Part shown: piece by piece, positions 35,101-46,790 of the stretch
How the letters are laid out: each line of letters starts with the position of its first letter
Position numbering within the stretch: the first letter of the stretch is position 1
Assembly: GCA_021234155.1 (NCBI GenBank)
Contig: JAJEKV010000095.1
Location: 3,548,621 to 3,612,620 of the forward strand
Reading direction: 5' to 3'
DNA length: 64,000 nt
Origin: Isoetes taiwanensis
Taxonomy: Eukaryota > Streptophyta > Lycopodiopsida > Isoetales > Isoetaceae
Notes under the pieces: generated by a model
What the model was told of the DNA's origin: nothing
Database searches by the model: none
Seen by the model: the letters and a program-made list of their open reading frames with translations, nothing else
Program-made: the position numbers and the translations under genes

Positions 35101-35990
35101 ATGGTCTTTCTGTCCAGGATTTCTCAAAGTTTGTCTAAGGAGGCTTCTCCTCTTCCTGACTTACTTTACAATGCTGAATTTATGGCGAAGCAAGGACCTA
35201 TTATAACCAGGGATCACGCATATGGCATTTTGGAAAAGTGCGAGAAGGAAAGAAATTTAGAGAGTGGCAGGCGTGTGCAATGGCTTCTGGACCATAGTGG
35301 GCTTGATTCAGTTTCCATCTTACCATCCGGACTATCTTATCCGGACTTTTGCTTACCATGGATGTCTTATTGAAGCAAACGAAGTATTTTGGAAGATTGC
35401 AGAACCAAGTAAGTATACATGGGCTGCAATTATCATGGCCCATGCCAAGCTTGATCAAGGCCGTGTTGCTATTATATTGCACAACATGATGGGGGTTTCA
35501 GTTGTGAAGAGTGACATTGCCGTTCTTAAAGCATGTGCAATGATGAACATTCTTCCGCAGGTGAGAGTTATTCATTACTGGATCTTTGAATGTGATTTTC
35601 ATTGTAATAATATTGTGGGAAACACTCTCAATGACACATATGCCAAATGTAGAAGTCTAAATGAGGCATGCGCTGTTTTCTAGTATTTGCCTAGTAAAGG
35701 TGTGGTATCCTAGGGAACAATGATTGCAGGATCATCATGGAGAATGTCATTTGGCATTTCAGTTCTTTGAGAGGATGCAAGAAGGCGTTAAACCAAATTT
35801 AGTATTGTGGAATGCAATCATCTCAACGTATGCACAATCTGGTAAGGGTGTTCAGGCTCTTCACTCTTTTCAGGATATGAAAGAGCAGGGCATAAAACCA
35901 GACCGTGTTACATTTCTTGTGGCTATATGTATTAGATCCAATTCATACTATGTACATGTACTACACAAAAACTTCTTGCAAGATTGAAGC
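35101..35990 (+). pseudogene. PPR protein pseudogene (plus strand)
   Basis: Starting at ATG 35101: YGILEKCEKERNLESGRRVQ, then after a frame change LIRTFAYHGCLIEANEVFW, KYTWAAIIMAHAKLDQG, VAVLKAC-like IAVLKACAMMN, VGNTLNDTYAKCRSLNEACA, a stop at 35681, another at 35713, and then FFERMQEGVKPNLVLWNAII and MKEQGIKPDRVTF. These are PLS-class PPR motifs in correct order with at least one frameshift and two stops. It starts head-to-head with the minus-strand SAHH/acidic-repeat exons. Confidence 0.85.
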
Positions 35991-38862
35991 CTATAACTTC
36001 TTTTTAGCTTCGGGGCACAACCCCTATTTTCTATTGTAAAGTCGTGTGTCCAGTTTTCAAAGAAAGAAAGATTTATTGACGTCCATGGAAGTCTATGAGA
36101 CCGATAATATGATTTCTAAACATGAACTCTAAACATGAATGGATGGGATTTTAAGCTATGTAAAGTGAGCTAAGTTTTGAGGCATTTTCCTTAAGAGGAA
36201 TGTTGGAAATACCCTGTGCAATTTGCCCTCGTATTGGGTATCCAGATGCTTGGTAGCTGGATGCAACTTCAAATCTTTTGTCAGCTTTGTTGCACCTCAG
36301 TTATCAACTTGGAACGAAATGAACTTATCGTTTTCACCTGCTCGTTTCAGAAGAGATGAACAAGCATCTTGTGTCACATGTGCATAGCTTTCATTCAAAC
36401 TTTTCATGTTCAAAGCTAGTCAGAGATACTTCTTGGAAGCCCGCGTGCAAGTACAAAGATTCTTAAATGAGTCAGAAATCGGTGTTGGACTTGTTTTAGA
36501 TCACTTCCAGCGGATGATGCCGCTATACAAATTTGACTACTGGATTTGTTGTCAAACCTTCACCTTTTAGATATCCTGTTTGGTCTACACCAATGACTTT
36601 GCTTAGGATGCTGCATGGACCTACTAATCTGTCGAACTGAAAATGCTATGTCAGCTCTAGTAATGGTGAGATAACTCAAAGAATGAACCAGGTGCTTGTA
36701 AAGCATAGGATTACAGGATTTACCTGCTGGGCTGGACTCAAGGTAATTTTATTATGCCCTTTCCTTGGATGGGACCTTTAACAAGTTTTTTGAATATTTT
36801 GCACTCCCTATGCCATATCTCAAGTTTCAGACAAAAATATAATAGTTAAGGTCACTAATTTTGAAGACGTGAGTTTTTATCAAATTGCTGATCTGCCATG
36901 ATGTTTCTGTGGCATTGCCCATCCGGATCATACATTCCACCTTCAGCTTAGAGGTCCCTGAAAATCCTTGATGTCACAAAGGTTTGTCGGTCTTACGTTC
37001 CAATTCCACGTGCATAGAATGTATGGCACATGTTTTGTAAAATCTAATGAGGTTGCATTTCTTTCTGGCTAGGTCTTGCAATATTTTTAAGATTATCCAA
37101 TATGGAAAATTGTCAGAACTAGATAAGATTTTCAAAGGCGGTGAAGATGGACCTCCTTAAACTTTGGAAAAATATAGTCCCACGTTTGCAAAAAAAAGAC
37201 CACGTGTATCCGTTGAATCATCCATCGTCACCCTAAACTACTTAGCCGCGACCGACAATGGTATTGTCATGTACGTAACGCTCTCCGGATGGACTCTACG
37301 CCTCTGTTTTGTTGAAGCCCGGTGCACTATAAATGTTCATCAATAGATGTCCTCGTCGGTTATTTGTTACGCCAAGAATTTGGCAAAGCTGAACAAAGGG
37401 ACTGGCCAAGATTTTGAGTTCGTTTATTAGCTCACCTTGGTTTTATAGCACAAAAATAATATACATGCATCTTTAGGTGCATAAATTTTATATTTGGTTA
37501 GGAAGATTGACAATTATGCTTACGTTGATCTGCTTGTGCATGCATGTGGAAGAAGCTCTATGTGCAGCTGTTCTCAAATTTTCATAATTGAAGGCATACA
37601 TCAGGGCAATTTTCTTCATCTCTACTACAACTCGTGCCAAGTGCATTTATGCAGATATCACATTTCTGTCTATATGTCTATTTGTTTGAAACCCTATGTC
37701 TATTTGTTTGAAACTCTATGTTTCAGAATCATTTGCATTCCATGACAATGGACACAATGTTGTCCCACCAAGATATGTTCACATGCAAATCACCACAAAG
37801 TGATTATTTCAAGCTCAATGTATAGGGTAATGAGCACTATGCAAAAAAGTTTTCATACCAAATAGACCAAATAGGGGAGCAACACCAATGGTAGAAATAA
37901 AGTTCCATTCTTGCATGAATAGTGGACCAGCTAAGAATTTTAATGACAAGGAAATGAAACAACACCAATTAGCCTGGTGCCTGCTCAAATGGATGATGGC
38001 TAAAAATTTAAACCAAAATGCCCCTACATTTATCTAAATCCAGTTTTCATTTTGTTAGATGACCTAAAAGTCAAGAAGTTGCTAAGAATTTGTTAGAGAT
38101 GGATTAGAGAGGATAGAAATACGAAAATTATGGTGGCAATTAACACTTGGCTTTTTTTTGGTAAATATAATGAGCTTCATCAAATCTTTAGTGGGGATGC
38201 TATGTGCATTTTTTTAATTAATCTAGAAATGCCAAGAATATTTATGCTTAACAATAAATATTGTATGCCATGCTTAGTTCATCCCAGTGACACTGACGTG
38301 GACATGGACATTAAGCATTATCAATATAAGTATTGCAGTTACTCCATAATTACTTGTAAACTATAACATGGAATGATATTTTATGTAGAATGTTAGTTGT
38401 AAGCTCCTACAGCCCAACTATGCATTACGCTTGGTAATTGACAGGTAGCTTCCATAAAGGGATAGCCATCCACCCAATGTTAGATTTTTGTTGCGTGTCA
38501 TGCATCATTCCACCGTAAAATGGGCACATCCAGTGGTACAAGCCTCTAGCTTTGGTGGAACCTAAACGTGCCCTACAAAACCACCCTGTCACAACTCGTG
38601 GCTGCCGCCACTCGTCAGCCACCCAGTTGCCCATCAACTGACCATTGAGATTAACGTCTTATTTCAACCATCTTGACTAGTATGACATTGCAGGATTTAC
38701 TATGGACGGTGTTATGTTGTGGAGGAAGATATATTACAACCATCCAGTGCAAACATGAAATAGTCTTAATGTTTGCTTTAATTTAAATTTCCATATTAGT
38801 TTTGCATTTCACAGAAGTCTTCAATAGATGAGCAGCTATTAAAGGAATAGAATAGAATAGAA

Positions 38863-38893
<31 letters not shown>

Positions 38894-39399
38894 GGACTTA
38901 ATATTGACATATGAAACCATTGTGTGCCTAAATTTATGAAACCAACCAAGTACAAGCAATAAAACCTACTTGATTAAATTCCAACTAGGAATTTTTTACA
39001 ACAAACAAGTGAGAAGCAACTTATAATCGTTGTTGCATTTTTTGAGCATGAGCTAGAATCAATCTCGAAGTTTAATGACATTTATGTTTATGTGCCTTTA
39101 AGTTCATAAGTAATGACATATATGTTTATGTGCCCTTATGTTCATATACTCAGTTTTAAGGCAAGAACCTATTGGTGAAGGTCCAGTTCCCAGTGAAGTT
39201 ATCAGTACTTTCCCCTTCCTCCCCAGTTGTATGAATTAACCTCCGCAATTTATGAAATAAACTAAAGAACTTTTGGGAAAAGAAAATGAATCCGTGCGTT
39301 TATGCCATTAACAAGGCTCGACATTAAACAAAGAAGATTCAACTCTCGAGCCACTGGAGGGCAACCCTCCGTGCGCAGCACCTTGTTTCTTATACAACA
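35991..39399. other. No gene supported; contains an (AATAG)n-poly(T) run
   Basis: Only chance frames. At 38847-38866 there are four AATAG units followed at once by about 25 T (38866-38891). Read on the minus strand this is poly(A) then (CTATT)n, similar to the pentamer tail of LINE A, but no LINE is attached. Confidence 0.5.
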
Positions 39400-39790
39400 T
39401 TAATCGGAATGCATACTACTCATGCAGCTCTTGCCACCTTAGCATTGTTTTGTTGCCACTCATCATCTCCCTACCTAGTCATAGTGAGAAAGTATCACTC
39501 ACTAGTGCCTCTGATAAACAAGTCCTATTCTAGCCTAGCCACTAATTCCTCTCATTCTACCAGAAAAGTTTCTCCATTGTCCTCGACATTTAGGGGATGC
39601 AACGCCCCTAAAATACTCTTTCAGTTATTAAAGATGGAGTTTTTAGACCTTGCATACCCAAGTTCATACTCAGGCCCTTGGGATATTTCGACTTCAGCAA
39701 ATTTTCTAGGGTTCATCCCAAGAATTGAAACTATATTTAATGGTCACAAAATTTTTGCACAAATTTATAATAATTTAATGTAACACGGTG
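39400..39790 (-). repeat. Kinase 3'-flank repeat (copy C, next to the kinase)
   Basis: Colinear with 25590-25985 and 26330-26800. A plus-strand frame stays open to the same stop in this copy and copy B, and with one break in copy A; I cannot tell whether either strand is coding. It lies immediately 3' of the kinase gene, so it is probably its 3' UTR or flank. Confidence 0.6.
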
Positions 39791-39793
39791 TCC

Positions 39794-40786
39794 TCAGACT
39801 ATAGTTAAACGACCACAAAGCATTTGAACAACTTTATAATAAAATGATGTCATACGGTCCATCGAACCTTTTCCAAAGAGAGGAACGTTACAAGGAGAGG
39901 TGCAATGTTCCTCGTCACTATGTTTGGGCGGACAGTAATCCAATTTGAACCATTCATCTTTGAGGATTTGAGGAATGGTGATTCTAGCAGAGGGGTCGAC
40001 GACTAAGATCTTGGAGAGTAGCTTGCAAGCGCCAGGGCTAAACCAAGATGGAAAGCGAAAATTATAATTAGCAATTGTAGCAACTTGAAGAAGGGAAGAT
40101 ACAGAGGACCGTGTGGAGGTATGATTCTTCTTAATGATATGAGCTTTAGGGCAGGACGTAACGGAGTTAGGGTCGTGGAAAGGGTGATAACCGGCGAGGA
40201 GAAAGAAGAGGATAGCGCCACAAGACCAGATGTCAACCTTGGAGGGGTCGTAAGGGAGGTTGCCTAAAACTTCCGGGGCAAGATAGTGAAGGGAGCCACA
40301 ATAGCTTCTTGTCATAATAAAACGCTGGTCTTGATGCAGCAAAAAGGCCGATCCAAAATTACACACCTTTAGGTTTTCCTCTTGGTCGAGGACAAGGTTG
40401 AGGGGAGTCAAATCCCTGTGGTAGACATTCTGGCCATGGCTATATTCCACAGCAGAAATGAGCTGTTGGAAAAGCTTCCGGGCAACGGGTTCTCGGAGTT
40501 TTCCGTCGTAGATGACCTTTTCCGACAGGTTACCACCGGCGGCGGCATATTCCATGATGGAGTAGAGCTTGTTTCTGGACGGAATTACCTCAATGATTCT
40601 GATAATATTTGGGTGTGTGAGCTTCCGGATTGCCTCGAGTTCCTGTTGCAGATGCTTCGCAGCACTTTTTTTGCCGTAATTGATCTCCTTAATTGCCACA
40701 CATTTCCTGTTCTTCTTGTCGAACGCCAATTTCACACCTGAAAACGAGCCTTGCCCCAGCGTCTCCGACAGAGTATAGTCTTCCAT
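39794..40786 (-). CDS. SnRK/CIPK-like protein kinase, possible pseudokinase
   Basis: An intact, intronless 330-residue Ser/Thr kinase of the CaMK/SnRK3 type. It has a Gly loop GQGSFSGV (11-18), VAIK with K33, alphaC E49, HRD at 123-125 and N130, APE at 170-172, and WSCGAILFFLLAGYHPF further on. Two key changes stand out. HRDLKPxN is HRDLTPLN, so the Lys after HRDL is Thr, and the DFG Asp that binds Mg is Asn (NFG, 143-145). It ends about 60 residues after the kinase core and has no NAF/FISL motif for CBL binding, unlike CIPKs. The start at 40786 gives a normal N-terminus (MEDYTLSETLGQG). It may be weakly active or a regulator. A damaged copy of its 3' end lies at 25590-26290. Confidence 0.85.
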   Translation of the reverse strand: MEDYTLSETLGQGSFSGVKLAFDKKNRKCVAIKEINYGKKSAAKHLQQELEAIRKLTHPNIIRIIEVIPSRNKLYSIMEYAAAGGNLSEKVIYDGKLREPVARKLFQQLISAVEYSHGQNVYHRDLTPLNLVLDQEENLKVCNFGSAFLLHQDQRFIMTRSYCGSLHYLAPEVLGNLPYDPSKVDIWSCGAILFFLLAGYHPFHDPNSVTSCPKAHIIKKNHTSTRSSVSSLLQVATIANYNFRFPSWFSPGACKLLSKILVVDPSARITIPQILKDEWFKLDYCPPKHSDEEHCTSPCNVPLFGKGSMDRMTSFYYKVVQMLCGRLTIV

Positions 40787-41739
40787 TTTTCGGTCTTTTT
40801 TTCCACCCGATCTTCTTCTTGTTGACAGAAAGAAACTTCTGCCTGCTCCCCTTATACTCCGCTGTAAAAGGCCTTTTCGAAAAGTAATCCCTTTTTATTT
40901 ATCCAATCGTTTAAACCCTTTTCAAAGTCTCCGTTGGAAACGTGGAAGGTCTCTTTCTGGTAATTTAAGTCCGATTTCATAGCTTTGAAGCCCTTGCAAA
41001 ACTGTCCATTAAGGTTAATCCTGTCGTGTTCTAGCTTACCTCTCTTAGTTTTCCCTTTTAAATTCACTTCAAGATCTCTGAAATACCGGCCTGGACAAGC
41101 TCCTCCAGATCCAGATAGCCGGGTTTAGCTTGAACTTTTATGTTGTTGGAATAAAACCAGTGGAAGATTCAGCTCACTGGGCAGATCTGTGAGAATTTGA
41201 CCAGGGAATGCAGATTATTGAGGAATACAAAGGAACCATTAAATGCATCTATTTTCACTGTCAAGGGAAAGGATATAAGATCATTGCCAACATTATGCTT
41301 TACACCAAGGTATTACTTTCTAGAAATTCATATTCAGAATATTTTATCTGGCTTCCTTACAGGATTATACCCAACTATTAAAACAAACTCTTCTTCTGTG
41401 AAACGGAAAACCCTAATATGGTTCTGGCAATGCTTTTGCAGGGGATTATAAATACATCGATGTTTTGCTTAACGAGCAGCGGATTATGTTTTTGGAACTT
41501 GAATGTTTAATGCAGTGAATTCAAGCTTCTGGATGCATCTAGATCAGACCTTAATGTATGAAGTTTGACCCTCCTCATCTTGATAGCTGTAATTTACAAA
41601 TTTAATTATGATTATATGGTTGCATGCCTTTATTGTCAGGAAAACTCCTTCAAAAAAAACCTCACAGAACATGCATGTAGTTATCCTCTTCAAATGTGCA
41701 GGTAGTGTTCCATGTTGGATCTATCATCTTCAAATGTGC
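40787..41739. other. Upstream region of the kinase; no gene supported
   Basis: This holds the kinase promoter side (minus strand) and then AT-rich DNA up to the LINE relic. Short frames only. Confidence 0.4.
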
Positions 41740-43509
41740 AGGTAGTCTTCCATGCTGGAGTGCATGCGGAACATGGTATTATTTATTTTAAAAGAAAAGA
41801 CATCTGCTGGGGTCTTGGTTGTAACACAGGAGCTTTCTTGATTGTTGTAAATGCAGGCATATTGATAGCAGTCAAGTCACATTGTCCTCTACACTAATAT
41901 AGATTGTGACAAATCCGAGGATATAGCAGAAGAATAGATGTCTCCTGAGTCATGCAACCAGGTAAATTATCCTGAGAAGTAGCCCCTATAACATTTGTTT
42001 TAGTAATGCAAGTATTTACTATGTTGATTTTGCATGATTGTAGATCAAGCTTTCTAGATCTCCATGTCGAGATCTATATATTGCAGTATGCTATTTTCCT
42101 CCTAAAGGCTCGGAATATATAGATCAGGAAATATATGAGGGCCCATACCAAGCACTCTACATGGATATTGCAGAATTTTCCACGTTTGGAGATGTGATTC
42201 TGATTGGTGATTTTAATGCGCGAAGAAGAGACAGATCCACCTTAATGATTTTAATTCTGACCCTATTCTAATTCCAGACATTCATCCTAGGGAAACAGGT
42301 ACAGCAAGAACATCTGCTCATATAAGAGAAAATGCGCCCATAACTGAATATGGACGTCATCTTTTGAATCTTGGGCAGATTCATAACCTGATTATAGACA
42401 ACGGGCTCCTCAAATGGCCTGATTCTGCCAAATACACATGTTTTCTGCACAAAGGTGGAAATGGTGTTATGGACTATCTTATTGGTTCTCCTGACTTCAT
42501 ATGTGAGATTGATTCTTTCTATGTTGATAGGAGACCTGCAAAAGGAGATCATGTTCCTTTGGTTTTTACCATCAAATCCCCAAATACACAAGTAGAAACA
42601 AAACCAATCGGCAGGATACTTGATTATCATCTTGAGTTTGATCACTGCATGGACACGGTTTATAATGATGTCTTGAGTTCTTACCTTCAAGGTATTGAGG
42701 AAAGGGGCTCACTAGAAAACAAAGCGGCGCTTCTATCTCACTCCATGCTAGAAGCTTCTAAATGTTGCTTTCCATATTCTGTCAGGGAATGCAAAGAACA
42801 GTGGAAAAAAGTTGGATCTGTGCCTCAAAATGGCTCGCATGACCAGGATTGTAAAACATTGCACAGGAAGTTGAAACATGCTTTGAACTTCAGGCCTGAT
42901 ATAGTACCAGAAATTAAAGCTGAGTATAAAAGATTGACACGGCGCAAAAAGAGAGCTTTTGAATCCAAAAACAAAGGACATATGCTAAATCTTCTTTATA
43001 ATAATGTTTCTGGGCAGTTTTGGAGGAAATTGTCAGCTAGAAAATCAGATTGTCCTTTAAAAGATCTAGGGATATGGTCAGCATATGCAAACTCTCTCTT
43101 AGATGTTAAGAACCAACAGTTTTCTCTGGATGAGCTAGATCCGAGGCCTCAAGCATCTACCTTTTTCACGGTCTCTCTCATTGAAAGGGCCATACAAAAG
43201 TTAGATACAGGGAAAGCAAAAGATTGTGAAGAATTACAAGCTGCAATGATTATACATGGGGCTAAGACATTGGCACCAGTGGTTGCAAATCTGTTTTTGG
43301 TTAATATTATAAAGCCTATACATAAGGCGGGTGATTCTATGAATCCTGCTAATTATCGCCTAATTATGATTGGGCATGTGATGGCAAAACTTTGTGGATC
43401 TGCGTTGGAAATGGTCCTTAGTGATTTTGCAGAAAATCACAGCCTTAGAGCCAAGGGACAAGCTGGTTTCAGGAAAAACTTTCCCACAATTGATCATATT
43501 CTTATGTAG
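41740..43509 (+). mobile_element. LINE B, 3'-truncated endonuclease-RT relic
   Basis: 41740-42290 holds broken endonuclease pieces (AGILIAVKSH; YIAVCYFPPKGSEY; DVILIGDFNAR). From 42364 to 43509 a 381-codon frame continues with the endonuclease end (MDYLIGSP, GDHVPLVFTI in place of the usual SDHxP) and the N-terminal RT part (LDTGKAKDCEELQAAMI, IIKPIHKAGDSMNPANYRLI, KGQAGFRKNFPTIDHIL). It stops just before RT motif A. LINE copies are normally truncated at the 5' end, so loss of the 3' end points to later rearrangement. Confidence 0.8.
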
Positions 43510-45586
43510 ACGTTAATAAATCTTTCTTTCTTCTTTCTTTCTGTAGATCAAGTGTCATCCAGACTGGTAAAAGAAGCAGATAAGTGTAATGATCTCTGAA
43601 GTAGTGCAGCAGCAGGATACAGCAGGAGTCTCGATTGTCTCTAATGATGGTTTGATACTTTTGTGGCTATTGTGTAGCAACCCACAAGGACTTTTAACCA
43701 TAGATCTTACCTGATATTCACGTGCACTTCGAATGGCAAAATAATTGTAGTTTGAATGAAAGGGACCTTTGATTAAAGTGTATGTCTCAGATGTGTTGTT
43801 TCTAGAGCTTGGAGAATAATAGACACAGGATAACCGTGCTTCAGAAATGGTGGATAGATGGATTCCCTGGTGTGACAAGGAGCCGGTATAAGAGTAAATT
43901 TTGCAGACAGAAAGCCCGTTATGCCTGTCTTTCAGCAATTAATGGTAATGCTCAACTTGAAGACCGCGCAGTTAGAGATCTTGAAGGACCAGAAAAGTCT
44001 GTAGTAATTGCCATGTGAATGAGAGTATCCATAATTTTAAGTTTAAGGAGAGAATGTCTATGCCACAGCTACAACAATGTCAGAATATGTGATCTAATGA
44101 AATAAAGCTAGCAAAGGACATATATTGTTGGTGCATTTTGAAATTAGAACTGATCAAGTATTACTGCTTTGGTTTTATTTCTCCTCAGGTCTGCAAGATG
44201 GTACATCCTGAAGAAACGCCTGATAGGCTGCATTCTCCTTCTAAGGGAGATAGAGGCAAAAATTATAGCAACATGGTGCATTTATTGCAGCCATATATAA
44301 GCTACATTTAGTAAATTGTTATTTTCAAGTGTTCGTGAACGTAGAACTTTCCTCAAATATCTTGATTACATGTCAAAGTTACCATCCATGAATGCATTGA
44401 ACATGTTACCATGTTTTAACATTGTGTAAAATCAAAGGGATCTGATGCCTTTTTGAACTTTAGACAGTCCTTGGTTTACGTGATTGTATTTTTGCCCATT
44501 TATGTTGGGATGCTTCTTTGAACTCTCAACAATCCTTGGCTTATATGATTCGATTTCCTGCCCATTTTTGCATTTTATGGAGGAACGTTTTGTTATACAA
44601 CATATAATATACACCTTCAGTACAATCCGACAACCGACCTCACTAAAAAATCCTTGCATCTTAATATAATCAAGTATATGATTCTGTAGAAAATCACTAT
44701 TCTTTATTATTATTATTATTAGAACTATGTATTACTTCATTATCTAACACGTAATGCACACCTAGGCAGAATTACTGCATTTTTCTGCTGATTTTATACC
44801 CCGCAATTCTCTCCCCGCCTGTGTATAGCGGCGCCGCCAGTATTTTGTGGCTATGGCGGACTATGGCGGATCAGAATACTGTGGCTATGGCGGATCAGCT
44901 CTTCTGGTGACCCTTCCTTCACATCTCTTCTTCTGAAGCCAGCATAGCTAAGGAGAGCAAATCAAAGTGATGCACTCTTGCCGGATGTTTGAAGTAGAGC
45001 AGTTTGAATAGCAGAGAGCCAGAGGCGGAGGGTTTTATAAGGCTTAACGAGCTTTTCTTCTTTCTTGCGGCCCGACGGCGACGGCGATATTTGTTCTTGG
45101 TCGGATCTTCCAGTAACGAAGGGACTCCATTTCTTCGCTTTTGGCTATGGCGGATTTGAGCTTTCAATGTCTCCTGGTCCGTCTTTTGAAGCGCCCGATC
45201 CGCCCGATCGCCTTGGAAAGCTTGGCCGTTCCGACGATGAAATTGATCCATAGCCGTTCAAGGGAAAAATGCCATAGCCGTTCCGGTCCTCTGTTCTCCT
45301 CCGTTCAACAAATTTTTTCTGTTCGTAATTCTGCCTAGGTGTGCATTACGTAAGGGAAAGTTCTATGTCTTGGAATATTCCCTCTGAATATTCTCGGGTG
45401 AGCCGCCCGGACTGGCGGCTTCGCTTGGCTGCCATATGCGGCGCCTCGGTTCGCTCGAAATTCCTCGTGGAATTTCCTCGACTAGAACTTTCCCTATTAC
45501 ATAGCAATGGCATAGCAATTGAGCCACAATTAGATATTGTCAAAGTTACATGAATTCCACAATGCTAGGCCAACAACTATCATATA
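43510..45586. other. No clear gene; GGCTATGGCGGA repeats
   Basis: A 69-codon frame at 43809-44018 could be an exon but has no known motif. GGCTATGGCGGA-like blocks occur at 44850, 44864, 44881 and 45143, and the inverse (CCATAGCCGTTC) near 45250 and 45272. This part is GC-richer than its flanks. Confidence 0.4.
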
Positions 45587-45613
45587 CCTAGCAACGCTAG
45601 GCAATTTTTCTAT
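45587..45613 (+). mobile_element. Degenerate Helitron-like 3' end
   Basis: A CCTAGC-AAC-GCTAGG hairpin followed by CAATTTTTCTAT. It matches the motif at 46227-46254 in layout and the inverse of 26949-26976 at 23 of 27 positions. Confidence 0.4.
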
Positions 45614-45788
45614 ATCTAATAAGATGAAATTGTTTCTTCCATATAACAGATGCTTAAAACGTGCTCTATATTCGCAATGAAAAGCATATCTCTATATGTT
45701 TTGCATGATTATTTGTAAGGTCATGCTAAAAACTGTGTTCTTTTGCATTATTAAATGTGCAGTCGCCTTATAAGCAGCAATACTGGGC

Positions 45789-45992
45789 ATGTTCCCAATA
45801 GATGACACACCCATACAAAACTTCGACTACTACCCTCCAAGACCGTCAATGCTGGTTTACAAGAAATCGTTGACAAGTGTCGGCATTCACACTGTAGCAA
45901 TTGAAAACATGCAGAACTGTAATGATGATAGTCTCTACACTCGAAGAATAGAAGCCACTTTGAAAAAAGTGCAGGAGATTGAAGACAACTAA
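45789..45992 (+). CDS. Hypothetical exon, 67 codons
   Basis: Reads MFPIDDTPIQNFDYYPPRPS, then LVYKKSLTSVGIHTVAIENM and ATLKKVQEIEDN before a stop. An acceptor-like AAATGTGCAG lies 26 bp upstream. Composition looks protein-like, but I do not recognise it. It sits just inside the Helitron-like 3' ends, so it may be a captured exon. Confidence 0.35.
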   Translation: MFPIDDTPIQNFDYYPPRPSMLVYKKSLTSVGIHTVAIENMQNCNDDSLYTRRIEATLKKVQEIEDN

Positions 45993-46226
45993 ATAGGTAA
46001 GAAAGCTTCAAAAGACAACGCTTGAAGTCAACACACAAATTCACGTGCGTGATGAACGCAAGACAAATCCGAAAACTTCATAACTTATATTCAAGCTTTA
46101 ATTTCAATAAATAAAACACTTTTCAAGGACCATATTCAACTTCAATTTAAAACAAATGATTGTATGTGCCTAACTAGACATTCTCACTTACATTTTTATT
46201 AATTTTGAACTTAATTCCAACGAAAA

Positions 46227-46254
46227 GCCCAGCAATGCTCGGCACTTTTTCTAG
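46227..46254 (+). mobile_element. Helitron-like 3' end or TIR
   Basis: GCCCAGC-AAT-GCTCGGC forms a short hairpin followed by ACTTTTTCTAG and then T. A hairpin a few bases before CTRR, followed by T, is the Helitron 3' signature. The block is the inverse of 26949-26976 (26 of 28). TA on both outer sides would also fit a TA-duplicating DNA transposon. Confidence 0.5.
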
Positions 46255-46372
46255 TAGTTAATATAAGATGATTAACCATGAAATATTATGTTCGAAGTAC
46301 GAAGTACTTCTTAAATACAAGGGAATAGCATCTCTCTCTCTTGCGTCGGCCACATGCTTCAAATTTTTTTAT

Positions 46373-46422
46373 CTCTCGTGCTATACGGCGAGAGACAATT
46401 TTTATACCGTATAGCATGAGAG
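46373..46422. other. 16-bp inverted repeat
   Basis: CTCTCGTGCTATACGG and CCGTATAGCATGAGAG pair at 15 of 16 positions across 18 nt. GAGAGATAATAATCTCTC follows at 46428. Confidence 0.8.
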
Positions 46423-46689
46423 AGGATGAGAGATAATAATCTCTCGTTGGTTAACGTAGGCTGTTAAGCCAAAAATGAAAATAAATGCCGGATTTTTTTT
46501 TTCAGGTATCGCATTTTCAGTCTGGGATCCCCTGTTTTCGGAAGAATCATAGCTCAATGCACAGAATAGACGGAACAGAGGGAATACACGACACGGATCG
46601 GAATCGCCATTTTCAAGCTTGAATACATCCTAGTTGCAAGCGGAAAGCATTTTTGATCGCATGTTATCTTCTAGTTTTTCTTCTTAGGG

Positions 46690-46790
46690 GACGATTTTCG
46701 AAAGCGGGGTTTGTCTATCGGGGTTTTCGGCGGGGATGATTTTCGAAAGTAGGATTTTCGAAAGCGGGGTTTCTCTTCTTAGGGACGATT
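46690..46790. repeat. Degenerate direct repeats GATTTTCGAAAGCGGGGTTT
   Basis: Full or partial copies at about 46691, 46738 and 46755, each next to CTTCTTAGGG or GGGG-rich sequence. The region 47240-47350 is likewise dense in AAGCTTC (about seven copies). Confidence 0.65.

Noticed and set aside
44919-45251. 110-codon minus-strand ORF (MDQFHRRNGQAFQ...)
   Set aside because: Low complexity and Arg/Lys-rich, it overlaps repeats and is mirrored by open plus-strand frames; no support.
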